The notes beneath the pieces are model-generated. The model saw only the letters and a program-made list of their open reading frames with translations. It was not told the DNA's origin and did not search any database. DNA of 64,000 nt from Arenicola marina (Eukaryota; Annelida; Polychaeta; Arenicolidae), in contig OZ025252.1 in the NCBI GenBank assembly GCA_964019135.1, forward strand, positions 7,146,823 to 7,210,822. Direction: 5' to 3'. This document shows, in pieces, positions 26,501 to 35,500 of this stretch. Made by a program: the position numbers and the translations under genes. The first letter of the stretch is position 1. Each line of letters starts with the position of its first letter.

Positions 26501-29500
26501 CACTTCATTAAGTACGTAAATCGCCGCTTTTATATGGGCATGTGAATTAAGGGAATTGTGCTTGTAAAGCATACAAGGGAATGACTCTTGCGAAGCAAAA
26601 CAGAGTAATTTGATTGGCTTCAGAATAAACAATGATTGTTTGTCCAGATATGTTTTGCTTTCGGAAGTGGAGACATCGTATGTGAAAGCTACCATCACGC
26701 CGGTGTTACAGGATATCGCACGGACGAGACCGATATAATATGGCAGTCGACCCGTTTGACATAGGTTTACATAATGGTCTTAATATGTCATTCTAGAGTC
26801 CTCAAGTTTCTACGCACAGTGTATTGCATGTAATTAGCATAAAACGGTTCCCGGATGTAGCACCAAGATGCCTTTGTTGTTTTCTCGTCTAAACTTGACC
26901 GAACGATCAATTTCATACATATATAAGGATTGTATGCATAGTAAAACCGTTGCGCGTTTAGCAAAGGGCGTCAGCGAATATTTAAAGACAGGTGTACATA
27001 TTGGTTACCCGTTAAGCAAAGAGCGGATTGCATACTGACCTCTTTGAGCATTTCAAGCAGTAGGTTCTGCATCTTACGGTAAATGTACATATTCTTCAGC
27101 TTCGAGTAGTCTTCAAGAACAGGAAACTGGGGGAATACAACGTGACCGGAGAAAATAAAACACTGTAATAGTCACACCAGCGCTGGATAGGCGCGCACAC
27201 CGTTGTTTTTACTATAGAGTGCCCTGGATAAGCCGACAAGAGGCGTCTGTACAGCAATGCAGATTTAACAAATTATTATCCATTTTCTGTAACCATTTAA
27301 TCATAAATCATTTAACCATTATGGAAAAGCCTTTGATCTTGCGAGAGTTAGATTGCTAACAAGTGTCGTTATATCAAGATCAATTTTAAATAGAAAAACA
27401 TGATATAAATAAGCATTTAAACGATGCATTTATAAGCATTAGGTAATGTTGTTTTATTTTGCTAGTTAGCTCTGTAACTGAGATTTGCTTCGTCACATTA
27501 AGGCTAAGTTTAAATAGAAAAACACAACATGAACATTAATTTGGTGATGCGGTAGTAAGCAAAAGGTGACGGAACCCGACCCGTGGCCGTATAAACGAAT
27601 TTCTTACCTTGAGATGGAAGACGTCGTTAAGGAGAAACAGTCTGGAGATGATGGTGGGATTTGTGAAGTGCTTCAGGATGGCCTTCTGGCGCTCCTGGTC
27701 TGACATGTTGTAGGATACCTCCATCAGATCCATGAGGAGAGCCTTCATGGCGAAGAAAGAGATCTCCATGTCCTGCATGGCCAACAGGCACCGCGTTACC
27801 CTGGATCACGGCACACCACGTATCAGACATGTCAGACAGACAGGCGCCTAGGACACTGGTCAGCCCCCCCACCACCCCCCTCCTCCCTCCTTTTAACCTG
27901 GAGGTTCGTCTGTGGTGTAGTTTGAGTTCCATTTTGTTGCGGACACCAAGCCCCCTCCTTGGTATTGAAGCTCCCACCCGTTCGCTCGTTGTTCGGAGCG
28001 CTGATCCCGCCTAAATTGGATACCATCATCCTTCTCATTCCCTTTTGCACACTTATGGATCCGCAAAAGTATTGTCCTGTCAAAGAAGCTGTTTATTTTG
28101 CAAGGAAACTCGGGTAGGATATGAACCAAACAGCGCGCCATTGTTTATCGATACTATGGTCTTCGCAATTAATATATATATTAATATATATATATATATA
28201 TTGTTTTTTGTGTAATTAATATTAATATGAATTTCAAGAAGCTATGACGCGTATATGACGTATTGCCATTATATGACTTTCCTTTGAGCACGTGGTCTTT
28301 TTCTAGGTAAGTATGACTCGTTTCAGTTAGCCACATCGAGGTAATAACGTAATGATTCACGTACTTATGTCCCGCCTTCAGACAGTTTGCCAACACGGCA
28401 TCCAACATCCGGGTCTTGCCGATCCCGGCGTCCCCCTCAAAGACGATGATTTGACGCTGACCACCAGGCCGGTGGTGGAAGCTGGTTCTGGTGCCACTTG
28501 AAGTCGAGTGTCTATAATAAGGGCGGAGGCGGGAGGAGAGCAGGGGGGGGGGGGGGCGGGGGGAGGGAGGAGAAGGATACGAAAATAGTCCATCGCATTG
28601 TTGTACTAGATATGTCAATAATGGATGTACATAAGTGCCGATATTCCGTCGCATTTCCAGATACATAGATCTAACGGTTGTAAACATTGACATATATATG
28701 ACAATATTCACACTAAAATATCGTACTTAGATATACGGCAATGTTGAACTACATTTCAAGCACGAAAAAGCCCTTTCTATTGGTTTACAAATTAGTCGTA
28801 AACGTATTATATTAAATATATATATATATATATATAAGTTAACGCGCAGCCAGGCATTCTCAATGACACATCCTAAAACTATACTATATGCACAATATAA
28901 ATCCTTCATCTGTAAATTCCGCGCCTTCATGTCGACGCATGCGCCAGTTAACTCACCCTGGGGACGCTGGCTGAGGCCAAGGGGACGCCATAGATTGCTC
29001 CAGCAGCACACTCATCTCGCTTTCAAAGATTTCCAGCTCCGCTTCTCGGCCGATAATAGGATACTCCGCCTCATGTTGAATGATACTCTCAACACTCTGC
29101 TTGAAGCTAAGGCAAGTGAGCAATCCTATTAAGGTTCTGTGTATACATGGGCGGATCCAGGAATTTGAAAAGGGGGGAAGGGTCCAAAGTTGAGACCGCG
29201 AGGGGGGGGGGGGGGGGGGGCTCTGAACAAAATTGCGACCGGGGGGTCCACGCTGCCGCAGAAAGCGTTCATCTTCAAATAGTGGGGGTGGGGTCCACGC
29301 CTCTAATGGCCTAGATTTTGAAGTCAAAAACGACATTCTTCCTCAAAAGGGGAGTAGGGGGGGGGAGGGGTGGATCCGCCTTTTTTTAAAATATAAACTT
29401 GATTTATTTTACGAGGTTCACAACAGCGAATTCACATATTAATCTTCACCTCGGAGACGCCCTCTTATTTTGCCATACAAAAGCAAGGATCCGCCCTTGC

Positions 29501-32500
29501 CTATAGTCAGGAAACACAGGGCTTAGGAATTGATTTTTGTCGTACAAGTAGCCTGCTGTCGCATTCCGTAATACGATGAATTTCGCATGCTTATGTTGTA
29601 CATAAATGTTAAAATAGTTTATAATTAAAACTTAAAGCATCGTACGCAGATAATATACACAACGCTAAGACAATAATAAATCACCATGAAAACAAGTCCG
29701 GTAAAGCGATACTTTTTAGTGAAAATGGCATAGCAGGCACACCTTAGTTGTTGCCTGCATGCATGATACATGTTTTGGTCTATATATCGACGTTTATTAT
29801 CACGCGAAACATCGTAAAGCATTTCCAGGAAAGTTCAAATGTGTGATGGGCCGCCATCACAACATTTATCAGTAGTATTTCACTTTTAAATGGGAAATAA
29901 CAGCTTAATTGTCATACAAATGTAGCGCGAACCACCACAACAAATCCGAAATAAATCTTAGAAAGATATCTCCCTTACAAATTCAGATAGCGGGGACCAC
30001 GTGTAAACAAGAAATCAGGAATAAATGTTAGAACAGCCTGCCATACAAAAGCAGCAGAGACCACGTGTTACTACCTGGCGTTGGGGGAATACTGGCGGAT
30101 CGTTCCGACGTTCGACAATCCTTTCATCTCCCTCAGCTCGAGGATAACAAAGCTGAGTCGGTTGAGCTTAGCATGATGAAAGGTCTCGTTGTCACACGTG
30201 ACCTGATCAGGGTAGTACATCATGAGACGGGCGGCCATGTTGACCTTGCGACCGATCACTGAAAATACACAAAATAAATATAATAAATCTTCGTCAAGTA
30301 AAGAAAGTGAACTTACAAGCCGGAGGTCCTGGTTGCGATATCAGGACATTCACATTTTTGTTCACATAAATTAACCTCGAAATTCACTATTCCAAAACCT
30401 TTCTCATGTGCCAGAACATAAAAATAATAATAAAAACATATATATATATGTACTATATGTATATAAAGTATCAATTAAAACTAGAATTTCAGGGATGCTG
30501 AGCAGGTTCCAGGCAATGAATTTTAGTGATAAGAATAGATAATGATTACATTAACCAGCATATAAAATGTAACAATGTTACATTTAGGCGGGAAACAACG
30601 GTTTGAACAGCTTTAAAAATCGTCATCCTTTGTGCGTCATCCTCACAAAGTAATAAATAATTTCCGGACATTTTGAAAGACAGGAAACATATGTTACTAT
30701 GAAATAAATTCCCATTTGCCGAGGCTCACCGGTGTATTCGTGACGATGGTCGTGCCCCATCACTCCACAGAATGACGAGCCAGTGGTGACACCTATCGAC
30801 ACCTTTCTGCAACGAAGAGCATGTCGTGTCTTAACATGTACAACAAGGATAGGTTCAAGTCGTTTTAGGCTCTGACGACTTTAGGCTCTTTTGTTTGGGT
30901 TGAGCTAGGAATCAAAGGACTAACAATTCGCCAATACACATCATACCTTAAAAAAGTAGGACATCAATTATAAATAACGTCCATGGCGCGTTTTCTTAAT
31001 ATTTATAAGTGACTGACGTTTAAATGAGCCGGGGAGTGTTTATTTATTTATTAGTATGGAACATTTCGTTTACTGAATATTGTCCACGGCCAGAAGTTCG
31101 TTCCTCATATTGCTGGCACATCGCAGTGCGTGCGCACAATCATTTTCATGCTTGTAGCCGGGTAAGCCGAAAATCACGAGGAACGTGCAGCCCTGGCGTA
31201 AATTGGAAAATATACCGTTAGTCAAGAAACACGTGCGCATTCAAGAATTCTTGACAACTATTTGGCAAAGTGTTAGCGGTATGCACAGCGAAAGTTTATA
31301 GTTGCTAATGTTTTTAAGTTGATAAAGCAGACTTATTAGAATGTCAAGGCCGACATTAGTTACAAGCTACTAGCGCTTATTGATCTACAGGCAAATAGTC
31401 AATCTCATTTGGACAGCCACAGAGGATTTACCTTATCAAACGTGAATATCTTGTTTAAGCAACCTGAAAAAATAGTGTGAGACGTGAGGCAGTAATTAAA
31501 TAATTTACCACGAAATGTTATTCTGTAGATATTATAGAATAACTTTGCTTTAGTTTGTTGATGTATGATAAGTTATACATAAGTTATATGTTATATTAAA
31601 TTTCTTAAGGCTAAAATTATTCGGCGTTAAATAACACTTTGATGTCGATAAGAAGCTTCCAAAGTTACGTATGACTAAACGATGCCTCCACCTTGGCTCC
31701 TCTTGACATTGGAGTAAATGACGTCGAAGGCTTGCTGGAGGTTGGCCGTCAGCTGGTAGTTGGTGCTGTGTTCTATGGTCATGTTGATGAAGACAATGGT
31801 GACCTGTCGCATCTCAGACAGATACTCCAGGGGCTGGTTGTCCTCCATCTGGGGAGAGATTCAGGATTAAAGTTAACCACCTCCATCCAGGGAAATCCTC
31901 AGGAAGAAAGTTAATCAACTCTATATAAGGAGAGATTCAGAAAGAAAGTTAACCAACTCTCTCTAAGGAGAGATTCATAAAGAAAGTTAACCAACTCTCT
32001 CTAAGCAGAGATTCAGGAAAAAAGTTAACCAACTCTCTCTAAGCAGAGATTCAGGAAGAAAGTTAACCAACTCTCTCTAAGCAGAGATTCGGGAAGAAAG
32101 TTTACAAAGTCTCTCTACGTAGAGATTCCGGGAGAAAGTTAACCAACTCTAAGGAGAAATTTAGGAAAAGGAAGGAAGTTAACTGCATTCATCTAAGGCG
32201 AGATTCGGGATGAAAGTTAACCACTGTCCAAAGAATTAATATTAATCATTATTTCATACCGGCATATCATTAGTTATGTTGCAACTGCATATTAATGTTT
32301 TAGTAAAATATCCGCATAATATGTGATTAGATATGAGTAATTAAGTTACTTTTCTGAGGACTGGAGGAGCCACATAGAGACGGAGCTTCCATTCAGCGTA
32401 GTCACTTTGCCGCTCAATTATAGCCAACCGTACTGCAGGAGAAATATCATTATTTAGTCCATATTTATCATATTGATAACAGTACATATACTGAGAAAAT

Positions 32501-35500
32501 TCGTAATGATATTATTTTGACCAGTCTTACTGAAATATATTTAAATATATCTTAGTAAAAATTTTCAGAAAATACCTTAAACAGCACGCGAATATATATA
32601 ACATGGTTTAGAAATACTAGAATATACAGCACCAATTAACAGAAACATTTCAAGCGCCGATGGAACCTTTAACGCCCGATGGCTTGTTCTTTGTCATTGC
32701 CTGTGATTTCTCTGAAAGTAGATGATATTTACATGCAAAACGCACAAAAAGTCCATTCCGCAATAGATTTTAATTTAAAACATTTAAGAAAATGCCAATA
32801 TGTAAGAAGGTATATCTCGTTTGGATTATAAGTACTATCTTTTTTTTCACACGACAGCTAACATTCTGAAGCATACGGCTAAGTGTGAAGCAAACGTTTT
32901 TATTAGCGATATGACCAGCACATATTTCATTAAAACAATTCTTTTTCTTCATTATTTAATTTTGCTTAGTTTTATAAATAGTTCTTCGTCCCAAAAAGGG
33001 TGTGTACCATTGCTCCATTGTTTAGTTAGTGTCGCCCGGTTAAGCACATTTATTAACCATATAATACAAAACGTAGCGTACGCAGAAATTTAGACAAATA
33101 TTTGGTCTTCATGGAATCCTTGGCCTTCGTATCGTCCTCAGGGTCATCTGCGGCGTGAGGTAAGAAAGAGACACGCTCGTCACCATGGAGACATGCTATC
33201 TAATAATTCGCATGTTGCAAGTAGCATGATATAGAAAAGTAGGTTAATGATGTTGCGGGCCATGGAGGTATTTTAGCCACATTAGATAGGTAAAACGGCT
33301 TAGCAAGATTTATTATGGTTGTTACAGAAATTACCTCTTGATCCCATTAAATCACCACAAAATAACAATTAAATAACCTATATATATGTATGCTATTACA
33401 AATGCTAGATAACATCTTTTCCTGCCAGGCAAGTACTGGCAATCGTGAAATTTCCAAGTTATGAACTAACACCTGTTTCTTCATAGATACGCCATATACC
33501 GGTATTCTTAACGTGGTTGCTATGTGGTTGCGTTCTGCGCCGCGAAAAAAGCACGTTGTGTTCGATGTGGGCAATATAACCCGGTCAACCGTCACTGCCC
33601 ACCACGCCAACTGTCCCAGAACAGTTTTCATAGCCCAGCTTTCACCCCCCCCCCCCCACCCCCCTTGGTCACGGCTCAGCTGTCACCTCCCCCCTCTCAC
33701 TGACCTGTCACGGCCCAACGGTCACCCTCTCCCCAGCTGTCACTGACCTGTCACGCCCGGTATGTCTCCTGGTTCCTCCAGTTGGACCACCTCGGCGCTC
33801 GGGTTTACGATCTGCTCATCGTCCAAGTCGTCGTCGAAATCTCGCTGCAAGATGGTCACGTGTTCGGGAACCATCACGACATTCATCTCTTCATAGCCCT
33901 TCTGGTTTGCCTTCAGTCGGATGGACATCACCTGCGAGATAAGCATCACAGTATTATATTTTTTAAAAGACTTAAACGTGAGCCTAACTGAAGAATTATA
34001 TTTTCTTTCTCTTTTACTTCATTTTTTAATTGACTAATTGTTCTTATCTTTCATGAGTATATGTCACCATAGGGACATTTTATCATATAAGTATTAATAA
34101 TATTGTCCTATGGAAATGCAACATGAATTGTACCTTATTAGTTTTAACAACTCTAATCCAGCAACTCAACGTTTAAAAACGGGACCTAGACGTAGGATTC
34201 GGGGAGGGGGCAGGCGGTGACTTTTCACAATGGGCGTCACTTGTCTTTATTTTTTCGCACTGTAAGTGTTTTGCATAACATCCCAACTAGGACTCTCCCC
34301 TCACCCCACCCAAGTCCGAGATCTGCCCCCGGGTTAATGGAGACAATAGACAATAATTCCTGCCTTGACATGCTTCAAGTCGTCGAGCACTTCGTGACCG
34401 ATGGCGAGTCCGGCGCAGTGGCACCAGGCGGACGGGGAGACTACGGTGTCCCCGGACACACAGAACTTCTCGGCCATATTAACGCTCTCCACGGCTCGCC
34501 CCATCGTCACGTAGTGACAGAACTCGTTGTTCCCCAGGAACGTGATGTTGATCTCTCCAGCGGCGATTCCTGCAAATTATTCCTTTTTTTTTATTTGCGA
34601 CCATCATTTATGCTGTGCTTTCCAGCATCCTAAACTCATTCATCAGTGGTTACTACTCATGTACAACGTACACATGCAGGTGGTCATTCAAATATGTATG
34701 TTTAGCAACACTGACGATTGGGAAATATAATTTTTTTTTAAAGATTGACAAACTTTCGCACGGTAATAATTGCTGTAATAGCAGTCAGACAAGCAATAAA
34801 AAAAGAGGTAAAATATTACGAGGATGTCATAATTAGTACCACGTGATATGACCGCGGTGGATGGGGATCGAATCGGTCTCACTTTATAGCGAAAAGACGT
34901 GTCTTTTCGCGAAAAGACACTAATCTCGCGAAAAGACAGCGCAAATGCCAATTAACCCCGATTTGAAGCTGTTGAACCGGCTGATTCGGGTTGTAATATC
35001 TTTACTGCGGGCAGGAATGCAAATATGTATTGTTTAATCGGGCTCATATGCATATTTAACAAATATTTCAACACGGATGCCGTTCAGCGATCGGTACGGC
35101 TGCCGCCATGTTGGATAGACACTGGCCCGTTGCCTCACTAGATGGCGTAACGCGACAGATGATGTTACATACATGTTTGCGTTATGAGGTCTTTTCGCGA
35201 AAAGACGGTTACATCGGCTAAAAAGAGACATGTATCGCTGCTAAAAGACACTTAAAGCATTATTAGCATAGTAGATTTGTACAGTTTATTTAACACATCA
35301 CAACACACATTACGCCTTCTTCTTACTTGTTGTCGTCGTTTTAGCGGAGCGCTTCCGTTTGCGCTGGCATGGCTTCTTGCCGCCGGTGGGTGCCCGGCGT
35401 GACCACGAGTCGGCCGTTTGTTGAGCGGACACAGCCTTTGAGCAGTCCCGACTTCTACCCCTTTGTTATTTACCTTTTACTCCACACCTCTCGACACAGT

